Origin: Symbiodinium microadriaticum
Lineage: Eukaryota > Sar > Dinophyceae > Suessiales > Symbiodiniaceae
DNA length: 64,000 bases
Assembly (NCBI GenBank): GCA_001939145.1
Contig: LSRX01000852.1
Span: forward strand, 100,135-164,134
Direction of reading: 5' to 3'
In this document: piece after piece, positions 11,012 to 22,676 of the stretch
Layout: each line of letters starts with the position of its first letter
Numbering within the stretch: position 1 is the stretch's first letter
Notes under the pieces: generated by a model
Database searches by the model: none
Told to the model about the DNA's origin: nothing
What the model saw: only the letters and a program-made list of their open reading frames with translations
Program-made: the position numbers and the translations under genes

Positions 11012-13432
11012 GTGTGGTTTCTTTGTTCATTTGGCACGAATTGCATTTACCTGTAAATTTCGGACCTCATGTTTGTAAGGAACCGGCTCTACAAGCCTCG
11101 GCCAATGGAGGAGCAGTGAGATCTTTTGTCGTGTACCGTTTTTGTCGGGCTTCGGGCTTAGGGTGTGTTTCCGCTCATCTGTTGTTGCAGGCCATGCTGC
11201 CGCCTCAGAGAGCGACACCGCAGAAAGTGATATGTTTTGGTTACCTGCGGGGTGATGTGTAGCAGCCTTAAACGAGCATGGGGGTCCCAGCGCGACTCGG
11301 GCCCAGGCCTGTTCCAACTGTTTCAGCAGAAAGGCACGGGCCTTACTTCAGGCTTTGCGGCATGTGCAAGGACCACCTGGAGCATTCCACGCAGGCCTGG
11401 TGTCGTTCCCTCCCGCGATCCGCTGCCTTCCGCTGCTTGCACGAATTTTGGAACCAGAATCTTTGAAGGCAGTCAGGATGCATCGAGCTGAGGCACCCCT
11501 CGTGTGGTACGTGCAGCATTGCTGGCTGTTGTCTTGGGCAGCTTACCTGCCGGATCGCGGGTGGCCTAAGACAGCTGCAGTACAGCTGCCCCTGCGTCGG
11601 CCTCTGCGTCGGCCCGTTTTGGCAGCTCTTCAGGTCCGGAACAACAGCGCCTTCAGTGGGCCAAGATGGATTTGTGCTGGGTCCTTACTGCATGTCAACG
11701 GCTGCTTCGGCTCGCGATACCTTGGTTTGTCACAGCATGTCAGTTTTTGCAGAGGTTTGAGCGTCTTGCACAAGATGACTCCTGGGGATCCACGAGATCA
11801 GCGATGGGCTCGTCATTTCCAAGCCAGAGCGCAGGCTCTAGGCGACCTGGAGCTGCGAGTCAGGTCATCGCCACCGCCCCACGACCTCGCTCTCAGCATG
11901 CTGGAACTCGGCTCAGACTCACTTGGCAACATCAGCCCTGAGTTCCCGCACGTTGAAGGCTGCAGCATGTGCTCGATGTGGAGCATTGAGGGTGGTGGGG
12001 TACCCAGGACCTGACCAGTAAGCGTTAGATACATTTCTGTCGGCTCGAGGATCTGGCCGAGCGGCTCTTCACTTGGATGAAGGTAAGACGACTGGTCGCA
12101 CCTGGCTCAATGTGTCTCTATGTGTGCGTGCCATAAGCTGATAGGCAATGTGGCACTATGTGGCACCATCTAGGTGTGAGTTGTGAGTGTTCCACAACGC
12201 ATGTAACGGCTCAGCGAGGGATTATGAGAAGCTGTTCACGCCGGTGAGTTCGGGGGTGATGCTGTGGCATGCATGAATTTCGTGAAGGCCGGTGCAGCTC
12301 CTCAGGCGGTGCTGAGCAACCCGGGCTGTCAGAACAAACGCGTGGTAGACACGAGACCTGGACTTTTCCCTCCTCGAGGTCGAGGCAAGACCCCAAGTTG
12401 CTTCGTGCCGCTTTCGCTGGCTGCGGGCTTGTTGCCGGTTGGGCACAAACATGGGCACCGCCACAGCCACCGGCAGCGCCACGGGCGTTACAGACGGCCT
12501 CTCACGGCAGTACCCTCCCAGTCCTTCGAGGAATTCGGCGTGGAGGAGGCGTCGGCTTCGGAAGTGGCCGAGTGGGAATCTGAAAAGGCCATCGAAGCCG
12601 CCGAGGAAGCCGAGGAGCGGGCGACCGACCCGGAGGCGAGAAAGGGAGCGTTAAGAAGCCCCATGAAGACCCCCCCTCACTGTAAGAAAGGAGGGATGAG
12701 TACTGTAATCACTTGCTTCGTGCCCCATGCTACGAGGGTCCATCAGAGTTCAATCTGGGTGCAGGGCCCTGGTGAATTGGACTTGGCGCGGTTACGCATC
12801 TGGGCCAGATCGAACAAGTTGTGCAAGGTTCATCCCGCCATCGTGGTCCAGAATTCGAGCCTTGTCGTCTCAGCGAAGATCGAGAAGGCTCGAATCACCT
12901 CAAAGAGTAGAGTCGTTCCAGGGTCTGCAGCTGGCAAAGACCTGTCACCATATTGACTTCAGGACAGCCCGCTGGTGGGGTTGATGCCCGAAGCACTTCT
13001 GTTTGCGGGGGAAGCCAGTGAGAATGCGGACAAAGTCGCTGCTGCACTGGCGCTCGCCTGGCGCATGCTGATGGAGAGAGGGCTGGTGAAGCGAACGAAA
13101 TTGGAGGCCACTGAACCCGAGTTTGCCTATAGGACACGATGCCAAGTTGGAAAGGGACAAGTAGTTCAAACGGAGCACTTGCCGGCATGTACATATGCTT
13201 GGGGATGCATGCCAGGCAGGACCTTGGCCCGTGCAGTATTTGATGGCTCTGCCCCGGCAACCTGCTCAACCGGTTCTATGGCTCCAAAGTCTTGTGGCCT
13301 GGTTTTTGCTTCAGCCCACTTGCTCTGTGCTCAACTGTAGTTCATTCAGTAACTTAGCAAGCTGAGACCCAGGCAGTGCATTCGTTCCAAGTTGTAGGCA
13401 GCTGCAAGCAAAGATGAACACTGTAAAAGAAG
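11012..13432. other. stretch with possible upstream exons of the LSMT-like gene
   Basis: The + frame at about 12516-12660 reads as acidic and Ala-rich helix (FEEFGVEEASASEVAEWESE). The + frame at about 12990-13110 (ADKVAAALALAWRMLMERGL) also looks coding. Both could be 5' exons of the gene whose last exon starts at 13433, but splice sites were not fixed. The rest, including the 219-codon open frame 11355-12014, shows no recognisable family. Confidence 0.25.
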
Positions 13433-14335
13433 GTGGCTGAGCTCCAGGATGCGGAGATGCAAAAGGAAGTTGAGGCGCTTTCCGCCTGTGCACACTCATG
13501 GCTCAGCCGCCGATGCGAGAGAGATGGCATCGACCCCAAGAAGCTTCGCAAGCAGTTCTTTCAGTGCTTTGCTGCAGCCCTTGGTCGTGCTACTCTTGTG
13601 GATGGCAAGTGGGTCCTTGTGCCGCTAGTTGACTCCCTGGATGTGCCTGGAATTTCTACGAATGCGAATCGGCCAGTGCAAGCAAACTGTCGCCTGGAAT
13701 TGGAAGATATCGGGGAAGGTCGCCAGCTGCTGATGCTGGTTACCACCCGCACTATCGAGGAAGGGGAGTTGTTGGTACGTGAGGTGTCTGCAAAGGCGTC
13801 CCAAATGCTTCTGGAGTACGGAACAGTTATCGAGGATCTCGGCACGGAGACGGAAATCTCTGTCAAGGCTTACCTGACCGAGTCTGCTGGACCTCGAGTA
13901 ACAGCAGTTCAGAGAACAGTGAAAGATGCGATGCCAGGACGCTTGTTTGGCGATGTCATCGTCAAAGGGCTGGTGAGGCCTTTTGCTCGCTTTGAGGGTG
14001 AAGGGGGTACGCGCATGGATGACCTTGCTGCAGCAATTGGAACTACCTTCCTCAAGACGTCGCTGGTGCTTTCAGTGGCGAATTTGGAAGAAGTTGAGAC
14101 ATTAGAAGACGAACAAGTCGGCGACAGGTTTGTCGCCCTGGCTGGCGAAGAGAAACGAACCTGCCTTCAAGCTCTCCTGGGGCTGCTGCAGAGCTGCCTC
14201 GGAGAGTTTCAGACGACTGTGGCAGAGGATGAGAGGCTGCAGACCTCCGTGAAGGGTTGCCGGCTCTTAGCCGTGGCATTTCGCCGACAGCGCAAGCAAG
14301 CACTGAGGCTGGGCCCTGGGCCACCGAGGTTCTGA
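13433..14335 (+). CDS. Rubisco-LSMT/SETD3-like SET protein, C-terminal exon
   Basis: The exon begins after GAAG|GTGGCTGAG and runs open to TGA. Residues about 45-75 (FFQCFAAALGRATLVDGKW then VLVPLVDSLD) match the SET-domain stretch that normally ends LVPLADMLNH. Residues about 105-140 (LVTTRTIEEGELLV ... LLEYGTV) match the segment that normally contains the catalytic SYG. Residues about 205-290 (LQALLGLLQSCLGEFQTTVA then EDERL ... FRRQRKQAL) match the helical Rubisco-LSMT substrate-binding domain. The family methylates lysine or histidine on non-histone proteins. Here the NH of the SAM-binding motif is replaced (VDSLDVPG) and the SYG tyrosine position reads REVSAKAS. The protein may therefore be non-catalytic or bind SAM differently. 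A pseudogene is unlikely because 300 codons are intact. Confidence 0.6.
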   Translation: MAELQDAEMQKEVEALSACAHSWLSRRCERDGIDPKKLRKQFFQCFAAALGRATLVDGKWVLVPLVDSLDVPGISTNANRPVQANCRLELEDIGEGRQLLMLVTTRTIEEGELLVREVSAKASQMLLEYGTVIEDLGTETEISVKAYLTESAGPRVTAVQRTVKDAMPGRLFGDVIVKGLVRPFARFEGEGGTRMDDLAAAIGTTFLKTSLVLSVANLEEVETLEDEQVGDRFVALAGEEKRTCLQALLGLLQSCLGEFQTTVAEDERLQTSVKGCRLLAVAFRRQRKQALRLGPGPPRF

Positions 14336-15879
14336 CAAACCGCCGAACTGTTTGTAGGGATGCCAGGATACATGCGACGCATAAGTCCCATCTAGTCAGG
14401 GAGTGCCAGTACAAGTGATGCGAAAGCTTAGGGAGTGATAGTTTCATCGTGCAGGCAACTGGTCGAAGAAGTCAAAGAAGCGGCGGATAAAGCTCAGGAC
14501 CGACTGTCGTGACCTGCATCTAGCTAGGCGTCAAAGTATGTCCATTGTGAGGACTCGTCTGGACTGCCCTTCGCCGTGATGGGCAAACGGTGATTCCTTC
14601 AACGCGCGCATCACGGCCTCTTGACTCCCAAAACCGCCCGAGCGGAGATGGACTCCGAGGACGAAGCCTGCCATACGCGCGAGCGCCAGCAGTCGCACAC
14701 GAGCCGCCGGCGACATCGGGTCCTAGGTCACCGGGTCAAGAGAGGAGAGCCGCGTTTTTGACAAGACGTGTCGCAGGTGCAGGCAAAAAGTGAACTTTGC
14801 AAGCAGGACAGAGTCACGTTGATTGTGCCCTGTCTCCTGCAACTGTAGGTGTGAAGATGCTTGTCGCAGTTTTGGAGGCTGTATGGTCAGGCAGGCACTC
14901 AAGTCAATCAACTATTGGAGCTAGGCTTCGAGCGAGTCGAGCGGATTCGTGCAGTCACATCAGTGTTCCATCGGGCAAGAACTATACTTCCAAGAGAGGC
15001 AACTGTGTGGCTAGCAGGATGTAGCAGGGCATGCTGTTTGCGAAGGGCGAAGGCAGAGACAGGGACGGAGGAATGATTGAGATTCGGAGACGAGGAATCA
15101 GCCGAAGCCTTCGGTGCGCGTTTTTCCGCATCTTCGAGACCTGTGGGGGAAAAGCGTTTGCGGCAGACGGTGTGCAAGCATGCAGAAGGTGTCTGTAACA
15201 GAACTGGAAACGACCGGTGCGTGGTGCCTACTGGTGGGTCTTGTTCGACGTTGAGCCGAGGCAGCCACCCACCCACAGAGCCTGTCTGTGTTTTTTGAAA
15301 GATTCGTGCAGCTTTGTGCCAGCATCTCAGATTGACCGACAGTTCTCGCTTGCTGTCATGATGCGCGGAGCTGCAAGGCGTCGGACAGCCACGAAGGTCC
15401 AAAGGGACTCCCCCAGGTGCGCCAGTGAAACAAGTAGCTCAGCCGTGTGCCACGATGCCTGCGTTCGAAGAGGCAGCGGTCGTGTCCCAAAGTCCAGGCC
15501 AGGCACATGCTTGGAAGGATCTGGGTTCTCGATTCAGTTTAAGGTTGCCACAATAGGGATCTATAGCAAATGATATGGTTTCCTTGTTACAGTAACTTAA
15601 ACTAACTCCCTTAACAAGAGCCCAGGGATTCAGCTCGAGAGAAATAGTGTCGAGATGTCCTGAGAAGCGGAATCAGCAGGTGAAGCTGGGCAACCGCTTG
15701 GGCCCAAGACTTCCGGCTACTGTGAAAGATGAAAGTTGATACGGCCCCTTGTTTTGCCAGCAGTCAAGGGGGAACAAAAGAACGAAGAAGGCGTTTCTTA
15801 CTTTTTGCATTTAAGAGGTGTTTAGGCAACCCCAACTTTAGTACGAGGGGATGGTTTAACTCGCATCCATCTCACAGCG
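14336..15879. other. stretch with no gene seen
   Basis: Short frames only; nothing recognisable on either strand. Confidence 0.4.
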
Positions 15880-16195
15880 TCCACACTTGCGTTAAGCAAT
15901 CGGAGACCGGCAAACATCAACCGTTTCAGCGTCCACACTGGGGTCAAGCATTTTGGGCCGGGCTTGGCATACCTCCGGTCCAAACATCAACCGTTTCAGC
16001 GTCCACACGGGACTGGCGTACATCCGAACATCAGCCGCTTTAGATTGTTTGAGCGTCCACAGTGGGGTCAAGCATTTCCGGGCCCGGCCTGGCATACATC
16101 CAAACATAATCCAAACATCAACCTGCTCAGCGTCCACACGTCTAGGCCTTCGGAGACCGACCGGCCGGGAAAGCATGCAAACATCAATCGTTAGT
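15880..16195. repeat. degenerate tandem repeat with AAACATCAACCG core
   Basis: The block AAACATCAACCGTTTCAGCG plus TCCACAC recurs, exactly or degenerate, near 15913, 15982, 16030, 16112 and 16178. It is linked by a second block GGGGTCAAGCATTT-GGGCC-GGC-TGGCATAC seen at about 15940 and 16065. Spacing is irregular (about 50-80 bases). The end contains GTCTAGGCCTTCGGA, which recurs at about 42165. Confidence 0.85.
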
Positions 16196-16204
16196 CATTC
16201 CTTA

Positions 16205-16560
16205 AACAAGGTACATCGGAGCCCTCAAAAGCCCGGTAGGAAGTTGTATCGGAGGTCCCGAATACACTTTGACAGGTGTGCTGTAAGACATCATGCAAAA
16301 TCATACCAGGGGGGCCTGGGCCTTCAAAATAGGCCAATAGGCTTGGGGGTACCATCCTCATACAAACAGTATGCGGGAGCGGGATTGCAAGATCGGAGTC
16401 CTTGATGCCCCAGGACCCTTTAGGAGAGCCCTTTAGCAAATTTATCAAGGTGTATCGGACACCAGTCCTTTAGAAAGTTGTATCTGAGCCTCCAAACCCT
16501 TTAACAAGAGGTATCGGAGCAGCCACGAACCCTTTACGCAGATGTATCGGTATCGCTCTT
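16205..16560. repeat. degenerate tandem repeat with TGTATCGGAG core
   Basis: Units of about 45-50 bases carry CCCTTTAACAAG followed by GTATCGGAG with variations. Copies are near 16205, 16240, 16420-16460, 16465-16490, 16495-16520 and 16530-16555. It follows directly on the preceding repeat but is unrelated in sequence. Confidence 0.75.
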
Positions 16561-16573
16561 CAAAGGCTTGCGT

Positions 16574-17040
16574 TCACTCGGGGGAAAGGGACACAGGAGA
16601 CCTTTGTAACACTTTCGCGACAACGGCATCTACTTGCTGAGCGGACAAATCGCCTGCCTGTGCCATGTGCTTTGGAACACCTTCTGCGACGGCATCTATT
16701 TTCGGAGCTGTGACGCCTAGGCTGTGTTTTGTAACCACTTCGGCGGCAGCGGCTACTTGCAGAGCGGACAAATCTTGCACCTGTGCTGAGAGCTTTGTAA
16801 CACTTTCGTCGACGTCGTCTACTTGTGGAACTGACCTATATGCTGTCTTAACCATCTTGGTGGAGGCGTCTATTTGTGGAACAGACAAATCGCCTGCGTG
16901 TGCCATGCGGTTGTAACACACCTTCTGCGACGGCGTCTACTTGCGAAACTGACGAATGGGCTGTCTGGAATATGTGTTTTGTAACCACTTTGGCGGCGGC
17001 GTCTACTTGCAGAACGAAATTGAACGGATCAAAGGCAAGA
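16574..17040 (-). repeat. 84-bp tandem repeat encoding about 28-residue helical repeats on the minus strand
   Basis: On the minus strand a 115-codon frame (16574-16921) consists of degenerate units. Typical pieces are QVDAVVAKVLQR, KIDAVAEGVPKHMAQAGDLS, QVAAAAEVVTKHSLG and QVDDVDESVTKLSAQVQDLS. The same units continue upstream on that strand (16922-17040: QVDAVAEGV, QVDAAAKVVTKHIFQ) in another frame, so a frameshift or intron lies near 16918. Hydrophobic residues recur as in amphipathic helices. The function is unknown. It may be an exon of a repeat protein, a decayed copy, or a DNA satellite that happens to be open. It is one of the few minus-strand coding signals in the window. Confidence 0.6.
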
Positions 17041-20000
17041 ACATTGCCGCCACCCGGTCGTGGTGGCCTGCGTCAGCTTCGGGGAAAGCACCAACCCCAC
17101 AAATGCAACGACTTCAGCGCTTGACAGTATCACTCTTTAAAGGCCTGCATTCACTCGAGGGACTTGACCAAAGGCGTGTATTTCACGACCTTGGATTGCT
17201 AGCGTTAAGAGGGGAAGCAACAAGTTTGATAATAAGTTTGGGGCCCGGGGGGTCGATTGCTTCCCGTTGGCCTGTTGCATTCAAGGGTGTTACCGCTTCC
17301 GGGCGTGACTTCGTTGCCTTCGCCCTAACCGGTGGCAGGGGTTCTCACAACTGCGTAGCCAATGTAGCATAAGCCTCGTTTGCCTGCGAGCTTAACGCGG
17401 CAAGCGCCAAAATGGATGCACGATCAACCGCAGCTGTCAGTGCACTTCTTCACTTCCATCTTTGGATTGCCACGCGGCTAAGGCCTGAGACGGGACGGGG
17501 CCAGCCAGGCTTCGGCATCCGCCATCTCTGACTGACCTGACCAGCTTTCTCAGCAGGAAATTCGCCGCGGCCTCTTGCCAATGTGCCTCCCACAGTGGAT
17601 GCGAAGATGGCTTCCAAGCTTACGGGTGCTTATTCGAGCATTCACTCACAGGCTGGACTGCTTCTCTTTCAGGACTTCCCACAGCAGGGGTAGGAAAGCC
17701 TTTGTGCCAGCAAGGTGCTGTCTGCGGCGTGCAGCCATTACTTACGCCTGTGGTGCTGTCAGGACTTGAAAGCTAGACCTCGCATGGACTGCGCTCCAAA
17801 GCCTACGCCTGTATCCCGGTGCTACGAGTGGTTTATTTCAATGCAGCCCAAGTTTCTTCACCGCAGGCTTCCGCGATTGACCTTCAGCCTTCAGTGCAGG
17901 TTTTGTGCAGGCCTGCCCTGCGGCCTGGATCTCCGGGCTTGCACGATCTCGCAGGCTTTGATCTTTGTGTCTGTCAGGCAAGATCAGTTTGGAAGACGTG
18001 GATGCTCAGTGGGGGCGGCCAGGGGCAGAGGCACGGCGGGGAGATCTTGGCCCAGTTTTGGCGTCGGAACCTGCACTGCTCCAGCCAGGCGTCGAGCAAG
18101 TTCCAGTGTCCGCACTGCCGCACCGAGCCGCTTTGCCTGAGCTAGTCTGTGTTGCCGAGGCTGGCGTCAAGCCCTGTGCTTGTGCTCAGGTCTACGCTCA
18201 AGCTCCGTGTAGAGACGGTCGCGACCTCGGTATTGAAAAACTTGAGCCGCTGGGCTCCGCTCGGCACAGCAGAGATTGCGCTCATCTGAACGTGTGCGAA
18301 GGGAGCAAGGGACCTGACGGAGATAGATCTGCTCCACCCCAAGAGGCCAACTACTTGCAGTTGTGGACGCGTTCTGAATTCCACCGTTTCCACTGGCAGG
18401 CTAGGTATGGCATTGAGGGAGTTGGAGTCTTTGACAGGCCAGGTTTGAGCGACTGTTCCTTTGGCCGGGTGATCTCGATTAAGCGAGGTCCTGCATGGTT
18501 GGCGAGCCGCTGCCTTAGACTCTTGCAGCAGAGATGTGAGGACGTGGTCCAGCACTATCGTCGCGGCAGGACTAGCGCGAGACTATCCCCACTGGCATTT
18601 GAACCTACTGCAGCTCGGCTACCCTTTCCTGTGGATGCGGGAGCCAGGGGGCAATGTGTGCTAGACCGATTCCGTCCCGAGGTGGCAATTTCGGCGCCAC
18701 AGCCTGACTGATCGAGCGGAGCATATTTTTGCCAGTGGCGTGTTGCGTTGGTCCGTAGCTGCTGAGGACACGGTTTATTCGACGAACACATGCTCACAGC
18801 ATTGGAGCCAGAGAAGGCAGGAAATTGTGCAGTGAAGCCGCAGAGGATGGCCTGGCACGCCTGCAGGCAAGCAGCCGTCTGACTAATGATGGTACTGTTG
18901 CTGCAGCCTCGGAGCTCGACGTCAGAAACGGGCGAAATTCGGGTCGCGACTTTGCAAGACCAGAGGTGCGAAGCGACGCTCGTTCCCGGCTGCGTTCCAG
19001 CAGTGCCCTGCTCTTAGCACCGCTTGCAGCCTTCTATGTGGGTGTAGGTTCCACATAGCGAAGCGATCTTGTTTTCCGGCGACAAACACATCACGTACTT
19101 GCGGCCACCGGCTACCCGAGGATTCCCAGTCCGTGTCAGAGACGCTCCAATGCCAAGCGGGCACTATGAACTCAGCGCGCCCGCCACGCTTGCTGGGTAG
19201 CCGTGAAAGGTCGGTCAACTCGCCCTCTGCGCTCAATTAAGCCTTGGGAGCTTCTCTCTGGGCTCACTTTCAACGCTGAGCTTCTCAGTCCAGCTTCATG
19301 GCCTTGGGCAGCTTTTCAGGTTCTGAGTTTGAGCAACCCGAGCCAGGCAGGAACGTTTGAGGCCGGAAGTCCCTCCTTTTCATGAGCGAAGAAGGCAAAG
19401 AGTGGTCCTGCAAGGTTTGGAGTGAGGGCCAGACTTGGACTCACGAAGGCACTCATGTTCCACGCCCTGCAATCCAGAGAGCGAGAGTCAAGATGTACCG
19501 GTTTCTGAGGCTCATCGAGGCGCAACAGCAAAATGGGATCGGAGCAGCGAGCTCACTGCGAGCTCGGAGGGCTTCCATTTCCGTGATGCACCATGACAGC
19601 AGTGTGGTGTCCCTGTCCATGGCTTGGCATCCCAGCTTCGTGGTTCCGAGTCGACCAGTACACGGCAGCGTGTTGCCACGGGTTCCACTCACTGCTATCC
19701 CCGTCAGCTTGCTTCGTACTATTTTGGTCGAGTTAATGCCGCTGCGAGCACCAACATACAGCCTCAGGATTGCTGGCGGCTGCCGAATTCCAAGGTAGGA
19801 AGGCCTAGAATATAGGGTAATGCATGCTGAATTCGGGCGGCCATGTGTGCCGACTCTTGCAAGCTGGAGATATGGCTAGACTGCCGGTTCTCCGGCACAG
19901 AGGGGCACTGGCCTTAGGCCACAGAGGTTTCAGAGACACACAATATCACATAACAGTGTAGGCTTTCGCGCACGCGAGCTTCCACGTTCCGCGTTTCCCA

Positions 20001-20864
20001 GGCCGGCGCCCCTGGCCTGTCGCCCGGCAGAAAAATGGGCCAGCTGCCGAGCGCTTCTCGGATCTTTCAACTTGAGGTGACCGGCGGCTCCTTTATAGCG
20101 GTGCCACAGCAGGGAAGCGTGACCTGGTCTGTGGCGCAGCCTGGCGGCACACGCTGCAATGGGATCGCGGGGTGCAGGCAGTCTTGGTATCACCCCGCTT
20201 CCTGATTGCAGGCAGGAGGCCGTGTCGAGGATTGCGATGGTAAAGAAATGGGCGTTGCTGAGCTGAGCATGAGACTAAAGACCCTGCTTGATCGTCTTTC
20301 ACCTGTTACCGCTTTTTTGGCACTCTGTCCAGCCCCCGGACTGTCAGGTTCTGTTCATCGGCACCGGGGGAGAAGTCCACAAGCATGCCCTGGAGATAAT
20401 GGGGAACGTTGACTGGGCTGCTCTGCTACAGCAAACTCTAAACCCGGCCAGCGAGCGTGTTTAAGCGTATCACCGTGACAGTCGACCCCGCCCCACAGCC
20501 CAGGTTATCCTGCAGGCTCCGACCTCAACAAGCTTCACCACGTTGATTCTGCACGTGTGGAACTGTGGAACCCAAAGCCCAGCACAAGGCTGACTCGCTG
20601 GTTCCGTCGGATGCGCTGCTGGCTGCCAGTAGCAGGCTGGACTTGTGCGGCCGTGAGTGAAGGCCTCTACTCTCTGTTCTGGGTGTCTGGGAGGCATGGG
20701 ACGCGGCTGGCGGTTGTGCTTAGCAACGAGCTCTTTGATAGCAGCAGCGGTCTGAAGACGATGAAGGGGTTCGAAGTCCCTGCCCAGGCAGCACTTGGAG
20801 GATTTCGAACCGGCGCTACCGAGGACATCGGGGAGTTCCTGATTCCTGCGTGCCACATGAACCC
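17041..20864. other. long stretch without a recognisable gene
   Basis: Open frames at 17965-18711 and 19382-19798 (+) are long, but no domain or conserved motif is seen and alternative frames look equally plausible. No repeats of note. Confidence 0.35.
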
Positions 20865-21035
20865 ATGCGCATGATCAGGACTGGTGCATTGGTAGTTTCT
20901 GATGACACGCTGCTGAACAAAGCCATGGTGAAGCGCATGGTCGCCCGGCCCGAGTTTAAGCTGCATGTTGCCGAATCTGTAACGCCAGCAGCAGCCGAGC
21001 TGTGCCGTCGGATGTGCCACAGACTACACCTCTGA
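20865..21035 (+). CDS. possible receiver-like exon, unassigned
   Basis: From an ATG the frame reads MRMIRTGALVVSDDTLLNKA followed by MVKRMVARPEFKLHVAES. This loosely resembles the start of response-regulator receiver domains (LVVDDN..N..VL.R.L....). The two acidic residues are present as SDD, but the later Asp and Lys of a receiver were not found. Weak evidence. Confidence 0.2.
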   Translation: MRMIRTGALVVSDDTLLNKAMVKRMVARPEFKLHVAESVTPAAAELCRRMCHRLHL

Positions 21036-21869
21036 GATCGTAACCTCCCAGCCTCGCCAAGCCTCACCTCCAGCGCTGCGACACGCCCAGGCACTCAACA
21101 AGTCAGAGTCCCCGATGCTGAACACAGCAGCAAGGCTGCACAGGACATCTGGCACCAAGGTGTCCTCTCTTTGCTTGGGCCAGTGGAGAAATTTTTGCGA
21201 TACACAGAGCAGGGCTGGTTGAGAAAATCTTTCTGTCGTGCATGGAGGTCACTGACTCTTTCTTTCAATTTACTTCGGGTGCCTGCTAAGCAGCAACTCA
21301 GGCTTTCTCGATCTGCAAAGGAGGGGGCAGTTGGTGTTGAAGGGCTTCCATGCCTCGGGTCTTTTCCGATGTCTACTCAAGCAACATTGTGGCGGTAAAA
21401 GTCCTAAACCACAACTGTTTGAGAAAAACAATGCCGATCTTGACCCGAATCGCCGCGAGCTCAAAGCTTGACTTGACAGATCAAACGGGCAGTGGACCCC
21501 TGAATCTCGACAGTCCAAGAGCACCGGGTTTCTTGGCCAATTGTCTTCTTAAACAGAGCCGGCGCGTCAGCGATTGAACTCACGATTTCTGGGGTTGGAA
21601 GAGGCATTATGAATCATGCAGCATAACCCTGTGGCACTCGATCCGTCACGGCATCGAAGGTGTGCGGCGGCATCTTTCTCCCTGCAGCTGAAGCGCTGAC
21701 CTTACTTACAGTTTTGGCATTCTTTTGGCACTAACATCCCTGCAGTGGTTCAGTAGGCGGAGGTGTGGTGACGGAAAACACAAGACTGAACCGAGGAGCT
21801 TAAGCTGGTCACTGTGGAGTCTGTGGAGGTCGTCAGTGGCGGCTTGGCATAGACCCTCTCATCGTGAAG
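21036..21869. other. stretch with no gene seen
   Basis: Short frames without recognisable content. Confidence 0.4.
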
Positions 21870-21922
21870 AGAGAGAGAGAGAGATATATATATATATATC
21901 TATCTATATCTATATATATATA

Positions 21923-21976
<54 letters not shown>

Positions 21977-21985
21977 CACATATGC
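21870..21985. repeat. compound (GA)n/(TA)n/(TC)n microsatellite
   Basis: GAGAGA, TATATA, TCTATC and TCTCTC runs in succession, ending in TATATA. Both halves are complementary and can form a hairpin. Confidence 0.95.
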
Positions 21986-22218
21986 TGGCACTTCATGTTA
22001 GTGAATGTGCTGTCCTCTGAGGTGAAGCCGACAGTCGCTTGTTTTGCACGCTGGGTATTGCAAGTAGAGAAGGTACGGTGCTAGCCGTATTCACCTGCCC
22101 GACAGCTGAAAAGGAGTGTACCTGGACATGATCAGCATGCTGCAATTTGGTGAGGGTGCACTGGTGGGCTCAACGGCAAAAGCTTTATGCTGCCCAGCTT
22201 GACAGAATACAGTCTTGA

Positions 22219-22676
22219 CGCATGTCCGGCAGAAGGTATTCGTGGAGTTTGGAAGACTTTGAAGCTCCGCCTCGCAGCCAGGTTTCATTCACGCAGACTC
22301 TGGAGGACGTGCTTTCAGAATAAATGCGGGTCCTGTGCACGATGCTTGGCACAACTGGCGGACCTGCAGAGTCAAAGGAGGGCTTGACAGAGAGGTGCAT
22401 GGAAGGGGGCTGGGGATGAGACAGCCGAGGCGTACGTGGCCCTGCCTGACGGACGCACCAAGTACTTGAGAGCCTCGGAAAGAAGTCCGTGAGCTTTTCG
22501 GGGCAGCTTTTGAAACGGGTACCGTGGTCAAAGGTGACGTCGAAGCTGGCGACCAGATCTTGATGGTGGACCTGGGACGGGGTGGCGGAGGAGCACCTGC
22601 CAGCCGCAGCACCTCAGAGCCACAACAGAGCATTCCAGTGCAAGATGTCATGCGCAGTGGCCATGACTTGGCTTGA
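22219..22676 (+). CDS. short gene or terminal exons of an unknown protein
   Basis: Two coding-like pieces. From the ATG at 22219 the frame reads MSGRRYSWSLEDFEAPPRSQ then VSFTQTLEDVLSE. From about 22470 to a TGA at 22674-22676 it reads KEVRELFGAAFETGTVVKGD then VEAGDQILMVDLGRGGGGAP and a polar tail ending SGHDLA. The second piece has strong coding character and an upstream in-frame stop (TGA near 22461), so it must be reached by splicing. The link between the two is not proven. No family is recognised. Confidence 0.4.

Noticed and set aside
11355..12014. 219-codon + frame
   Set aside because: No domain, no conserved motif and no coding-like composition. Long chance frames are common in GC-rich DNA.
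17965..18711. 248-codon + frame
   Set aside because: Overlaps another equally plausible frame and shows no recognisable family or exon boundaries.
20770..20785. tRNA-like GGTTCGAAGTCCC box
   Set aside because: No matching A box or cloverleaf arms could be drawn around it.
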